Assembly (NCBI GenBank): GCA_039000515.1
Contig: JBCFYV010011164.1
Location: 35,298,021-35,362,020 of the forward strand
Length of the DNA: 64,000 nt
Reading direction: 5' to 3'
From: Timema cristinae
Taxonomy: Eukaryota; Arthropoda; Insecta; Phasmatodea; Timematidae
Shown here: piece after piece, positions 44,300 through 56,548 of the stretch
How the letters are laid out: each line of letters begins with the position of its first letter
Position numbering within the stretch: position 1 is the first letter of the stretch
Translations under genes and position numbers: made by a program
Notes under the pieces: generated by a model
Told to the model about the DNA's origin: nothing
Database searches by the model: none
Seen by the model: only the letters and a program-made list of their open reading frames with translations

Positions 44300-45730
44300 T
44301 GTTTTTTAACTGGTGATAACAAGAATGGGTGTTTAAAATTGATAAATTTATCCATTTATATATATATATTTTAAATCACTTTTAAATTAAATAATATAAT
44401 AAGACAATCTACTTTGTGAATACTGTACTAATGAATATTTTTTCTACACAATTTAGTGTTTTGTTAAAACTAGACCCTTTCAAGTAGAGCTTCTATTAAA
44501 AATTTTCAGATTTATTAGAAGTAACTCTTCCTGTATTAAAATTGGAAAATAATAAACAATCATATACGATCTATTTGTTTAGAGCCTTTGTCAGTCCAGA
44601 AATAATAATAGACGTTGAGTTAATTTAAAAAAAATGCCTACATACAAGCTGTTTTAAAAATAGGAATTAAAGTTTCTTTTTAATAAACATTGATTTTATA
44701 GTTTCCATACGACTATGCTAAACAATTTACTTTCTCAGACAAGGAAAAGTAATAGATTCTCTAAAGTGAAATACTTTGATTGACTAAAGATATGACTGAG
44801 ATTAGGGTTTAAATTATAAATCCTATGTTTTGGATTTCTCACACATAGAAAGTATTGGAATCTTGAAATTTTGGACCTTGAAGTTATAACGGAGCTTAAC
44901 GTTTTATGTTCAATACACCCGATAAAAAAAAAGATGGAAACTACCATTTGATCTGTTCTTTTGTATGACTCTAGCTGGGGCTAAAACAAACGATTTTATG
45001 GATTTTGTTCAAACTTGATTTTTAGATGTCTTATGGTCATACCTCAAGGAGCAAACCTAATTGTAGACCTTATTAGTGTTGTTTAATAGGTATCAGGCTT
45101 ATTGAAAATATTTATTCAGAGTGACAGCTGAATTTAACATGACAAGATATTAATATATTAAAGTGGATCCATTAACTTTTGTAGCTGTAAATTAATATTT
45201 TTCCTACGAAAATTGGACTGTATTTGCACGCAACTTGGTTTTAGTGGGAGTGAGTATTGATAAATCGCTGGTTTCACATAAGAATACGTTAATATATTGA
45301 ATTTTCATGTATAATGCATGACGACCCAAGTTGGCTTTACGTTTCTCATGAAAATAGTGAACAAGCCTTAAGGCACTGACAATATCGATGTAGTCATATT
45401 ATATATATATAATTATTTTGACATAACCTTGATGTTTTAAAAGAGATGTCCTTGCAATGGAATGTTATTTATCTGAAAATTTTAAATACTTTTAAATCTC
45501 AAAATTTACATTTTATTAACAAATCGAGGACAAATTTGCTCCAGGGCCTCAGTCTTATTTGGGTTTTGAATGCTCGTTCTACTTCAAATGCGAGGGAAGG
45601 ATGGGAAGTAGTTTAATCTCACATCAACAACAGGTAAAAAAATGTACAAATACCTTCAGATGACAAGTAAATATATGTTTCTAGATAATATAGTTCACAT
45701 TTGCTTAGCAAAATTTTACATTATTATAGT
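44300..45730. other. AT-rich DNA, nothing recognised
   Basis: No gene or repeat boundary was seen. Confidence 0.5.
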
Positions 45731-45734
45731 GACA

Positions 45735-45985
45735 CGCATATAGATAGTTTCCCAAACACTTTTCACCCCAATGCCTATATACCTACACTAAACTATACCT
45801 TCCCCACTTCTATCTCATAAGTGTACATATGTGATAGGTCACATGGGGAAAACCCGGCCGAGATTTGATCCCTGACCTTCCTGTAATAACTAGAAAACCA
45901 GACATGGCCAGACTGACGCCTTTATACACGTGCCTTTTGGTAGGGGGTTATTATTACGTGTCATATACACACACACACACACACA
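45735..45985 (-). repeat. SINE-B-like head plus (AC)n
   Basis: The reversed B box 'cccggccgagatttgatccctgacc' (in pieces) and following head words are preceded by body-like words in the opposite order. A short (AC)9-10 run lies at about 45967-45985. Mixed orientation suggests two fused fragments. Confidence 0.45.
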
Positions 45986-46074
45986 AAATTAGTTGCCTTC
46001 TGGCCAGACCCACCAGGTGCTCAAGCTAGACGTGGTACCAGAGGCAAAGAACGGGCCCCCCTATCTTTGTAATA

Positions 46075-46760
46075 CTTTACTTCAGTGACGGTACTTATTT
46101 GTTTAGGGGGCAGTTAGAAAAAAAAAATGTTTTTGAAGGGCCTGATTATAAAAATATTTACAATGTTCTTCATATGGAATTTTTTGAAAATTATACTTTT
46201 CTATAAGCTATTTGGGGTAGGTCTTCCATATCAACCTTTTTTTAATGCCCCTAAAAACTATTTAGAGTGGCCTCACGTATAATTAGATCCCTATCATATA
46301 AACTATTTTAAGTGGTCTTCCCCCATACATTTTTTTTAAAATGGGGTGACTCTAAAAGCTGTTTGGAGTTTCTAGACAGGAAAATGTTTGAAAATTTATT
46401 TTTTTAAGCCTATTCAGTGTGTGCCTTTTCCGGCAAATTTTGAAGTAAATTGGCTGCTCTCAGGAGATATTTTGAAAATTCTTCCTCTGGCAATTTTGTT
46501 GTTTGGATACCTATTTATTTTGGATTTTATTATATTGGATACCTAATCTATTTAGAGTGGTCTTATCCTGACACATTTTAGGAAAAATGGATATCACTAA
46601 AAAGTATTTAAGATTGATATATTTCAGCTTCATGGTCAATATTATCAGAGGGGTGTGAGATAAACCTAAAAGGGGGAGGGGGGGCAAGTTTATTCCAGAG
46701 GAGGGAGGAGTTTATTCCGGTTGGGGAAACAAGTTCTTTCTAGAGGGAGAATTCCCCCTT
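46075..46760. repeat. Internally repeated, G/C-tract-rich element remnant
   Basis: Several degenerate units of roughly 80-110 bp carry 'aagctatttggggtagg', 'actatttagagtgg' and 'cctatttagagtgg'-like cores, similar to the internal units of the hAT MITE at 804-1242. They are followed by G-rich tracts near 46670-46760. It starts with CAGTGACGGTA, but no matching right terminus or 8-bp duplication was found, so it is at most a one-ended relic. Confidence 0.45.
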
Positions 46761-46764
46761 TATT

Positions 46765-47779
46765 CTGTTAGTACATCAATTAATGGTTTGGGTTTTTACC
46801 TTTGTTGTAACTTTTACAGAAGAAAAGCAATGTACAAAAATTAATTGTATCTTAACTTAATACTGAAATGCTACGCAAACTATGAACAATTTAAATTGAA
46901 CTTGATTTACTGGCAGAGCTTTTTTATTTTACAAATTTTGTTTCATTGCTAAAATAATAGTTTCCGTGAAATTTCCAAACATTTTGAAATGAAGGACAAG
47001 ATTAGATAGAACCACTTATATCATTGTGACACATGCAAGTAAGTTCCTCCGTAGGAAATCTCAATTGGTGGGCTTTTCTGCACTGTTCTTTTTCATGAAT
47101 GGGCATGTTATTTCTCGGCATTCATATTTTGTTTTGTGTTTTTTAATCTTCTATTATTTTTTTTTAACTTTTGACTCTTGATCTTGGACTCGAGCCCTAT
47201 AAGCTCCGAGCCCGGTACTGTGCTATCAATAGTTCCCCCTACCCTTGTGGCGGGAGTACTTCTGGTGGGTTGCGTTGAATCAATAAACTGAAGTCGATAT
47301 TACATTTAATTGGGTATTTTTGTAGATTTTAATTCAAAACATGTTTTTCCTAAGAAGAAATAAAATATTTATCCAATAGTAACATATAGTTTAAATTTAT
47401 TACATAGTGTCCTACATTTAATGAGAGCTTTTTCTATTGATTTAAAAAGTGTGTCATCTAATGCCGCTATTCTAATGACAGATATTCAAGAACTGTTGAT
47501 ATCATCTTGGGTAGAAAGTTAAACTATATGTTTTTACTGTAGCAATGTTTAAATTATTTTAATCAAAAAAATTTTTGATATCAAAACTGTAAAAACACTG
47601 ACCTTTTCTTGCGTTCCATACAGTCACACATCCCTCTAAAGGCTGATTAACTAACGGCTACACGGTTACACTCGAACAAAAAATTTAGTAAAAGTGCGGG
47701 TTTCTATATTCTTCCCTTGAAACAGTAAAAGTGAGATCAGTGAAACATTTTTACATTTTAAAATAATTATATTTCAATA
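46765..47779. other. AT-rich DNA, nothing recognised
   Basis: No gene or repeat structure was identified. Confidence 0.45.
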
Positions 47780-48970
47780 TTGTATTTTTACTTTCTCTCG
47801 ACACCTCGGAGAATAAGTATTGTGATCGTGAAAAAAAAATCAAACTTAAGATTTTGATAAATGTAGACGTTTCATGACCACCTCAAACCAAAAAAGTGGT
47901 TTTCACAATGCCGTCTTTCTTTCTGTTTGTCTGTCTGTTCATCTGTCTGTACTTCGGGCTAGAGCCGGAACTATTTTACCGATTGGGTTGAAACTTAGTA
48001 TCCAGAATTTTCATAAGGTCCTCCTGAGGTTTTTTTGGAATTAAATATATAACTTTAAAATTAAGGATAGCTTATTGAAGGGGAAAAAAATCAATTTTCT
48101 CAAAATTCGCTTTAAAATTTGATTAAATCTTATATCTGGACATAATTTATCATAATAATCAAGATTGCGATTCTCCTTTTCTCATGAAAATGACTTTGTG
48201 GTTACCTTGCATAGGGGAAATCTTCCAATTTTCATCATTTTTCCTCAACTATTTGAGATACGAAATAACATTCTATTGTAAAGTTGTAGTACTCTTTAAA
48301 TATATTAATTTTTTAAATGAAATATATTTTTATAAAACCAATAATTTCGGACCTATAAGCAAATAAATATATATGCTTTTTAATTTAGGTCTTTGAAAAT
48401 GAATTTAATTCTTATGCGAGGGTGACCTGGTGGTCTAGGGGTAAGGTGTCAGACTTTTGTGCTGGCGGCCGGGGTTCAATCCCCGGTCCCGGCACAGATT
48501 TATCTGATTACCAAACCCTTCCTACACCTCTGACAAGACATCTTGTGAATGTGTGGAATGCCAGGCCACCACCGTGGTTCGGATTCCACGTTAAACTGTA
48601 GGTCCTCCATTTCATCTCACAATCACCCTACCATTACACATTAGCTTAAGTGCGTATAACCCGAACGGATAGTAAGACGCGGTGCTAATAATAATAATAA
48701 TTCTTATGCGCTTTGGTGAACAAAGATATTTCACTTTTATCATTTTTATAGCATTGTTCCTAGTTCCTAATGCCATAGAGTAAGTAAGTAACAGTGTATA
48801 TCATTTCATCTACGATCTTTGGTGTAGTGTTTCTACAACAATGTATAGACCTATTATTTCGTTTCACATTATTCTTATTAATAAATGTCCATTTTTATAA
48901 AAAAAATCGGGAAAAAGTCTGTGCGGTACACCGTTCTAGCTGTTTCAACTATACTTTGATTTTCTTACGA
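47780..48970 (+). repeat. Dispersed repeat 'G', plus copy, split by SINE-A
   Basis: The sequence aligns end to end, in reverse complement, with 1740-2600 once the SINE at 48419-48710 is removed. Landmarks include 'gtctgtctgttcatctgtctgtacttcggg' (in pieces), 'ttgggttgaaacttagtatccag', 'acaacaatgtata' and 'gtgcggtacaccg'. No coding potential was found. Open frames at 48184 and 48794 lie within it by chance. Confidence 0.7.
48419..48697 (+). repeat. SINE-A, full length, best-preserved copy, with 13-bp TSD
   Basis: The head GGTGACCTGGTGGTCTAGGG with intact A box and B box (GGGGTTCAATCCCC), body, hairpin (CCCGAACGGAT, one change) and a short TAA tail are present. The direct repeat TAATTCTTATGCG (48406-48418, 48698-48710) flanks it. 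The paralogous repeat-G copy shows the empty site near 2007-2016. The internal polymerase III promoter looks complete. Confidence 0.95.
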
Positions 48971-50689
48971 ATAGATATTTGAACCCCTTTTAGAATATAC
49001 AAACATATTTTTTTTGCAGTCAACATGGATAAAATGTTACTTCATTAGTAAGTGTGATCGAGAATTTTTTTTTTCCCTTTGGTTCGAGTTTGAATCGAGT
49101 TTTAATGAAAACATTGAGTTTGGTTTCGAATTCAAGACGTAAAATACAGTAATATTTGTATATTAAGTATGTTAAGTTGAATTTCTTAAGTCTAAACATA
49201 AATCCTTAGATTTATTTTACGTAAAAGATTAAAATCATACATAGTCAAAGTTTTACTACGAAGTTTTGACCTTTGTGGACCCAGTTAATATTGGTCTTTT
49301 TTATTGATCCAAATATACAAATGAGGATTCTAATCCTTTAAAAAAAATTATAAAATTTAAAACTGGGGATCGATAAGTGTTTTACGTAAGTATAAAACAG
49401 TTTGTGCTCGGGTTTGCAAGTGTATATTATTTAGTTTCACGTAGGCCTATATTACGAGTTTTGATTAAATATCTCAACTTTTAAACAATGGAGCGAGAAA
49501 GTCCGTGTGCAGCTCTATACCATTTAGTTAAACGAAAGAATATATTGACAGGCTACGAAAGAATATCTTTAAACTGAATAAAATTATCTAAGCTCGCAAT
49601 TTCCGAGAAAAAAAATCGAAAATTCCAAGATCTCAAATTTTAAGAGTTGAATACTCGTACACCCTAATTATTAGTGTTATTTTATAAATAGTGATAATAT
49701 TTATCAAAGTGACATCTGCATGTCACATTACTTGACGTGTGAATACGTAAAAATAGATTTAGTAACTTTTTATATGCATCAGATATGTCCAGTCATAAGA
49801 ATATTGGGGTACTAGCCCCCTCCCCCGTAAAAAAATATTGTAAAGAACCCTGTAAAACAAAGCTTCAAATCATCCATCATGTAAATATAAAACAAAACTT
49901 TTTTCTACTTTAAAAAAAAACAAAAAACAGTCCTACCATCACTGTATAGCCCCCTCCCTCTTTTTATCCTCCCTCCTATTTTCATCTCATTCCTCTATAA
50001 TTTTGTTTGCTCTAGGCGTGAAAGGAATTATGTATACACCAATCAAACAAATTGTTAAAATCAAATTAATTTTTCAGCTTCCTCCACTTTCATTTACTCC
50101 CCTCGTTTCCCCAAATTTCATTTTGATATTTTTTTATCTGCGTTCCTCGTCACTACATCTATTTCTTTTTCCTCACTCCTAAACCCCCCTCCCCCCTTCA
50201 CCAACTCCACGTTCCCTTACACTTTTTTTCTCCAACGACTATATAATATACTATCGACATTTTTATGAGGAATAAATTAAATTTTCAAAATAAAATATAG
50301 CCTATGTTACTCGCTGATAATGTAGCTTTATATTGGTGAAAGAATTTTTAAAATAGGTCCAGTAGTTTTTGAGTTTATCCATTACAAACAAAAAGTCAAA
50401 TCTTTCCTCTTTATAATAATAATAATAATATTTGGGTATGTCTAAGTTACTCGCTATTTGTGGGGAAAGTAGGTCTGCTCGTTTATCACTCTTCCATTAT
50501 TATGTTAGTAGCGATCTTAGCTTTCTATACGCCCTATTTATATTCGGGACACTTTGTTTATTTAATATCCATTAGCTTCGTGCCACGAGAGACTTGTCAG
50601 TTATCGAGTAAAAGAGGTATTCCGAAGGTGTATCTTATCTCTATGAATTAATTAAGTATTTTATTAGATTTAAATTTGGGGTTTTCGAA
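48971..50689. other. AT-rich DNA with a pyrimidine-rich patch
   Basis: Plus-strand C/T-rich words cluster at about 49930-50240. 'Tactagccccctccccc' near 49810 recalls hAT MITE subterminal tracts, but no paired ends were found. Confidence 0.4.
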
Positions 50690-50955
50690 AGACATCTCAT
50701 GAGCCACGTCTACCACAATATAATAATTGTATACCGTCGTGCATTACTACCCGTCCGTCTGGGATACAAACATCTTAATATCGCTAATATGTTGTTAGGT
50801 AGGTAAGGTAGAATTTTAGAGAAAATATATTCGTATTTACGTGTAGGAAAGGTGAGAAACAATTTAGGAAAATATAAAACTCTTAAAACACTCCAATGGT
50901 AATCGACAAAGCAAGCAAAACTAGATGAGTTTGACATCATGTCCACCGATGAAGG
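50690..50955 (-). repeat. SINE-B, minus, degraded
   Basis: Reversed tail 'gtcgtgcattactacccgtccgtctgggata' (in pieces), body 'ttcgtatttacgtgtaggaaaggtgag' and head traces lie in the SINE-B order. The B box is lost. Confidence 0.65.
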
Positions 50956-52004
50956 CTTGTAAATTATTAAGTGTACTTTTATTTTAATTTATTTATAAAT
51001 ACGTTTAAATGTATCACTTTAATAATTAAAAATATGACATAATCATACAGCTGTGACCTTACAAAATCGGAATGTTGAAAAATCAAAGTTCTTTGGCAAG
51101 CCTTCAATCAAGAATAAGTATTTGTCTGTGGGTGTTTAAATTCGGATAGAGCTATAACATGAAAACTCGTTAGCCATCCAGCTGAAACTTTTGATGGATA
51201 TCATTCATACTTACACTAATAATGAATTTGAATGTTAACATTGTTAAAATCCAAATAGTTTGTTTATTTTTCCTAAAAGTTTCTACCTATCAGAATCCTA
51301 CAAGAGGTAGGTAATTAACTAATTAGTAAATATGTATTAGAAGATGTAATGTAATATACAAGGTTGAGCTAGTTTGTGATTCATATTGTAACAAAACCCT
51401 CGTGTTTAAAATATACGTATGTAATACCCTAATTAAACAAATATATTATAAGATTTCTTAATAAAAATAGCTTAAATATTAAATATCTAAGATAATTTAA
51501 TTCCTTTCTTTGCCCACTACTCCTTAACTTCAATGAACCAAAGTGAAGGAATAAAAGGACATAAATAAGATACTACTCGTAAAAGATGATTGAGATAACA
51601 AATGGTTGTGTGTGAGAGTGGTTTGTCCAGGTAGGTAGGTAGGTAGCTGTAAAAAGAGTGATGTTGGCGTTGATTCGAACTGAGAGGAGAGAAATGTTAC
51701 CTTAATGTGGCCGAGGCAAAGATAAAGGAGAAAACAATAAGTTATAGTGTTTGAAGGCTACTGTTGATCACACTAGGTAGCAGTGTTGGGCAAATGGTAA
51801 TCTACAGTCCTATTTTCATAGGAAATAGCTTTTATAAAATACAAATATATATTTATTGCTGTCAACGATGATTAGATTACATTTTACTTTATTTTAAGTG
51901 TTATTTTATAGATACAGTTGACTCTCCACTGAAGTGATGGTAACTGACAGATAACAGAAGTGTTTCATTACAAACATTGATTGATAGTACCTAAGGCTGT
52001 TTTT
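50956..52004. other. AT-rich DNA, nothing recognised
   Basis: A short (GTAG)4 run occurs near 51632. No gene or repeat was found. Confidence 0.45.
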
Positions 52005-52256
52005 TTTAGCAGCGCGTCCTACCACCCGTTTGGGTTATACGTCTATGTACTGATTACACTAATGGGTTAGGGATTATAAAGGTTTAATTGAGAGGAAGTG
52101 CACCCACATTTGATTGGAGGGAGAGTGGAAACCCATTTATTAAAACCACCCTCAGTGCACCCAACCAGTATCGAACCCTGATCTCCCCATATTCGGCAGT
52201 CTAGTCTAACATGATAGTAGCGCGATAGATCACGTGGGTACCGAAGTGAGTTACAC
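52005..52256 (-). repeat. SINE-B, full length, minus
   Basis: Tail 'agcagcgcgtcctaccacccg' with hairpin ACCCGTTTGGGT, body 'gtgcacccacatttgattgg', reversed B box 'agtatcgaaccctgatctcc' and the complete head ending 'cacgtgggtaccgaagtg' are present. It is a good reference copy for the family. Confidence 0.85.
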
Positions 52257-52259
52257 TAA

Positions 52260-53125
52260 CGTTAACCTAGGTGGAAATAATAATAATATTTTTTTATAAT
52301 AATTCTATACTATCAATTAAAAGTGTTAGTATGCACTATTAATAATTTTTCCGTTAGTATGACTGTATAATAGGCATTTTAATAATTTATTTAAAGAGCA
52401 AAAACTATTAATAAATATATTATGATTTTGGTTTCGTTGTTGTGGAAACAAAAAATAAAATAGTGCATTAAATAATAAATTAAAAAGTATTATATTCACA
52501 CTTCTTCTATATATAAACTTGCCACCAAATTAAATAAATTTGGTGTTATAACTTAGAGAAAGAGCCATGAAAAGTGTTAGTTTCAAAATAAAATATGTTT
52601 AATTCGTAAACAGATGCGCATAGACACAACCGAACACTATATGACATCATCATTGACCTTAGTTTTGTCCGGCTCACGATCTTAATTTATGAAGAGAACG
52701 CAGCCTTTTTGAAACTCTCTTTAGTAAATAATTTTTAAGTTAACTATAGAAGCCGCTTCTACAAAATAAAAACCCTCCAAACGGTTATTTTCATAAGTTG
52801 ATGTTTCAATTACGTAAAATGGTTAAAAGAATAACATAATTAAAAACAAATGGTTTGTTATGAAATAGATGACTAGCAAAAGTACAACAAATCAATATAA
52901 GTTCTTACAGATCATGTGGTTTAGCGAATGATTTTATGACAATAGATCTAATAACTTTTTCTTACCTTCATTTACCAACACATACTACAGTAGCGATTAG
53001 ACCATAGACCATAGACTATATCTATAAAAAAGTGACAGCGGTAGATCAAATGACTTGACTTATAGATGGGAAAGAAGATATCGTAGCTTTTATAATTACC
53101 AGATAAGGTTTGGATTGTAGTTTAA
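52260..53125. other. AT-rich DNA, nothing recognised
   Basis: No gene or repeat structure was seen, apart from a short 'accatagaccatagactata' repeat near 53000. Confidence 0.45.
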
Positions 53126-53129
53126 AATA

Positions 53130-53372
53130 TTTGCCACACGCTTCAGTGGCTGCATGGTCTAAGGCGTAACTCTCACAATATACTAGATTTGAATCCCAGT
53201 CGGATGTAGTGAGGTTGGTGTTTCTTAAATTGTGTTCCACTCTCAATCCACGCAAATTTGAATGTATTTCGTCTAAATTAAACTTTCCTCCTTCTTAACA
53301 CGTTAGAGAAACAAGTACAGTACATATGCGTGCTACCCGAACGGTTCGTAAGAAGAAGTGTTAAAGAAAACG
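53130..53372 (+). repeat. SINE-B, full length
   Basis: Head 'cgcttcagtggctgcatggtctaaggcg' (in pieces), B box GATTTGAATCCCAG, body, and tail 'tgctacccgaacggttcgtaag' are present. An internal deletion precedes the B box. Confidence 0.8.
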
Positions 53373-53374
53373 AT

Positions 53375-53600
53375 CAAATTAAACTTAGCCTCATTGGTGG
53401 ACAGTTGGATTTAGTGAGGCGTTAACCACTTTGGTCTAGTTGGCCGCTGATGAGGATGTCAGGGCTTGAAACCCGGCCTCATGTATTGAAAGGGGTTTTA
53501 CTAAGTGATTTCACTCTCTTCTTCACGTAGAGTGCTGGTGTATTTCCTCTAAATTCAACCTCTCTCATCTCTGCACAATCATATTTAATATTTTAAGAGC
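53375..53600 (+). repeat. SINE-B, second tandem copy, diverged
   Basis: Head 'gcctcattggtggacagttgg', B-box-like 'cagggcttgaaacccgg', then 'tgtattgaaaggggttttac' and body 'tcttcacgtagagtgctggtgtatttcctctaaa' (in pieces). It is head-to-tail with the copy at 53130. Confidence 0.65.
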
Positions 53601-53713
53601 CAGGACTCGATGCACAAAAATTGTGCAGATTCTAAACTCACTATTCCTTCATATTATGAAAGTTATTCTCAAACATGTGATGTGTAGATGTTATTTTATA
53701 TATGTGCTTTAAG

Positions 53714-55053
53714 GTTATAAGAAGATGAGGGAGCGCTCAGGAAACAATAACTGTGGGTAAGGAAGTACCATAAAGTTAACATGTAACCTAACAGGAGTAA
53801 CTAGGTCTAATAACTGTGAGTTGTTATAATGAGGTGAGGGAGCGCTCAGGAAACAATAACTGTGGGTAAGGAAGAACCATTAAGGTAACATGTAGCCTAA
53901 CAGGAGTAACTAGGTCTAATAACTGTGAGTTGTTATAATAAGTTAAGGGAGCGCTCAGGAAACAATAACTGTGGGTAAGGAAGTACCGTAAAGGTAACAT
54001 GTAGCCTAAAAGGAGTAACTAGGTCTAATAACTGTGAGTTGTTATAATGAGGGGAGGGAGCGCTCAGGAAACAATAACTGTGGGTAAGGAAGTACCATTA
54101 AGGTAACATGTAGCCTAACAGGAGTAACTAGGTCTAATAACTGTGAGTTGTTATAATAAGTTGAGGGAGCGCTCAGGAAACAATAACTGTGGGTAAGGAA
54201 GTACCATTAAGGTAACATGTTGCCTAACAGGAGTAACTAGGTCTAATAACTGTGAGTTGTTATAATAAGTTAAGGGAGCGCTCAGGAAACAATAACCGTG
54301 GGTAAGGAAGTACCATAAAGTTAACATGTAGCCTAACAGGAGTAACTAGGTCTAATCATTGTTGAGTTGTTATAATGAGGGGAGGGAGATCTCAGGAAAC
54401 AATAACTGTGGTTAAGGAAGTACCATAAAGTTAACATGTAACCTAACAGGAGTAACTTGGTCTAATAACTGTGAGTTGTTATAATAAGTTAAGGGAGCGC
54501 TCAGGAAACAATAACTGTGGGTAAGGAAGTACCATAAAGGTAACATGTAGCCTAACAGGAGTAACTAGGTCTAATAACTGTGAGTTGTTATAATGAGGTG
54601 AGGGAGCGCTCAGGAAACAATAACTGTGGGTAAGGAAGTACCATAAACGTAACATGTAGCCTAACAGGAGTAACTAGGTCTAATAACTGTGAGTTGTTAT
54701 AATGAGGTGAGGGAGCGCTCAGGAAACAATAACTGTGGGTAAGGAAGTACCATAAACGTAACATGTAGCCTAACAGGAGTAACTAGGTCTAATAACTGTG
54801 AGTTGTTATAATGAGGTGAGGGAGCGCTCAGGAAACAATAACTGTGGGTAAGGAAGTACCATAAACGTAACATGTAGCCTAACAGGAGTAACTAGGTCTA
54901 ATAACTGTGAGTTGTTATAATAAGTTAATGGAGCGCTCAGGAAACAATAACTGTGGGTAAGGAAGTACCGTAAAGGTAACATGTAGCCTAACAGGAGTAA
55001 CTAGGTCTAATAACTGTGAGTTGTTATAATGAGGTGAGGGTGCGCTCAGGAAA
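53714..55053. repeat. 109-110 bp tandem array, about 12 units
   Basis: Each unit contains GTTATAAT, a variable 'gaggtgaggg' or 'aagttaaggg' word, GAGCGCTCAGGAAACAATAA, 'ctgtgggtaaggaagtacc', 'taacatgtagcctaacagg' and 'agtaactaggtctaataactgtg'. The last unit breaks off after 'aggaaacaagagttgc'. Three consecutive units (about 54600-54900) share the private variant 'ataaacgtaac', indicating recent local amplification. A one-base 'T' difference and an 'agatctc' variant mark the unit at about 54380. No continuous frame is present. Confidence 0.97.
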
Positions 55054-55129
55054 CAAGAGTTGCTGGTGGAGGGGTCTCAAGATGTAAGCAAGCAGTCTAG
55101 TAAGGTGAACTACTCTTTATTTTATTGAT

Positions 55130-55440
55130 TTATTTTTATTTGAAATATTTAACGTTGACTCGCTGAACCAACTGATTAAATCACACACGAGAATTTCTGT
55201 GAGCGAGAGCGAAAGGGCCTACGAATTTTGCCGGTAGAAGTATATTCACATATCTTCAAAGGTTCTTTTACATGTCACAATTAACATGGGACCAATGGCT
55301 TTACTTCCCTTCCGAAGGAAGTTGTGCTACGGATTTTTATCTCTAAAAAAAAATCCGTCGACTTCTTATGGTTTTGAACTCACGAACATAGGATAGCGAT
55401 TACCTCAAAACCACTAAGGTCAACTAGTTATGGTAGAGTT
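55130..55440 (-). repeat. SINE-F, full length, minus
   Basis: The reversed A-rich tail and body (atttaacgttgactcgctg; gagcgagagcgaaaggg; cttcccttccgaaggaag) are followed by 'atccgtcgacttcttatgg' and the reversed tRNA-like head (gttttgaactcacgaac, B box; 'aaaaccactaaggtcaact', A-box side). It is the most complete SINE-F copy here and defines the family order. It lies just beyond the 110-bp array. Confidence 0.75.
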
Positions 55441-55449
55441 GTTATAGAG

Positions 55450-56506
55450 ATAATAGGTAGTACTAATCTTCTATCCTTTGGGTCATCTTAGGGTACTGTT
55501 ACTTGGATTGCGACCCATAAAACGAGTTCACTCAAATTTCCTGTTCTCCTTTATCCATTGCTGGCCTGGCTCGTCGGATGGATGGGTGGATGGATTAGGT
55601 TGTTTTTTGTTGTGTGCTAAGAGCTGGCTGAAAGAGGCCTGTACATCCATCTGACATGGCAATCTTGAACGGTAATTACCCTCTTCTTTGCACCTTCAGT
55701 TAGAATGGGCTTTTTTTCTTTTCTTTTCTTTCTTTCCTCAGCATCAAAGTCATTCTTCTTCAACTGGGGAACTGTAATCTAATTTTTTTAATAGTATTTT
55801 CAATTTTGTCTGTATAGTAGTTTCATATACTGGCCGTGCGTGTTGCAATACAAATAATGTTTGTTTTGTTATAGTTTATTTGTTGAGATGTTGATAAAAC
55901 ATTTTTGTACCACTATTTAATTTTTCAGTACTTAAATCAAGCTTTATTTTCAATAAAACAAAATATTTCTTTGCATAAAATAGCACTTTAATTTATTTAT
56001 TATTTTTAATTTATTACATTTATACTTGCTGAGTCAGCAAAGTGCAAGTAGACTTGAATTAATCTTAGGAGTTTTGGGTTCAAATTTTGACCAGAATCAT
56101 TTAGATTTTTTTTTTCTTCAAATAGATATATTCCATATTCTTTCCTTGAAACTTATTAATTTAATCCTTATCATGCTGTAAATATTTAGAATGGTTAAAG
56201 TGGGTAGTTTAAAAAGATAATCTCACACGGTGCACGTCAAATGCTTTTTTTTTGCTTTCTATATGATATTTATTTATTATGACCACCAGTAATGAATTAA
56301 CTGCTAATTTATTTACTGTCTACTTTCCAAACATAGATATTATACAAGTAGATGACTTATAAACTTATGTAACCCACGAAGGTAAGTACGCATAACACTA
56401 CACACTACGGCTCGGTGGGGTTTGCCATCAGAACTCGTTTTCTTGGGATTTGCGTTTAGGCTATTTTTAGTGGGATTTAGGCCATGCGATTTTGGTCCGG
56501 TCCTTT

Positions 56507-56548
<42 letters not shown>

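Noticed and set aside
48419..48497. Functional tRNA gene at the SINE-A head
   Set aside because: The head has A and B boxes but is followed directly by the SINE body. It recurs in many copies, and a proper acceptor stem and anticodon arm cannot be formed convincingly by eye.
51780..51800. hAT terminus CAGTGTTGGGCAAA
   Set aside because: The sequence matches a common hAT end, but no inverted partner or 8-bp duplication was found within several kilobases.
51915..51935. Solo Tigger-like terminus (acagttgactctccac)
   Set aside because: There is only weak resemblance to pogo/Tigger ends and no partner was found.
53714..55053. CRISPR or coding repeat array
   Set aside because: The 110-bp units are nearly identical throughout with no spacers, and no frame runs across units.
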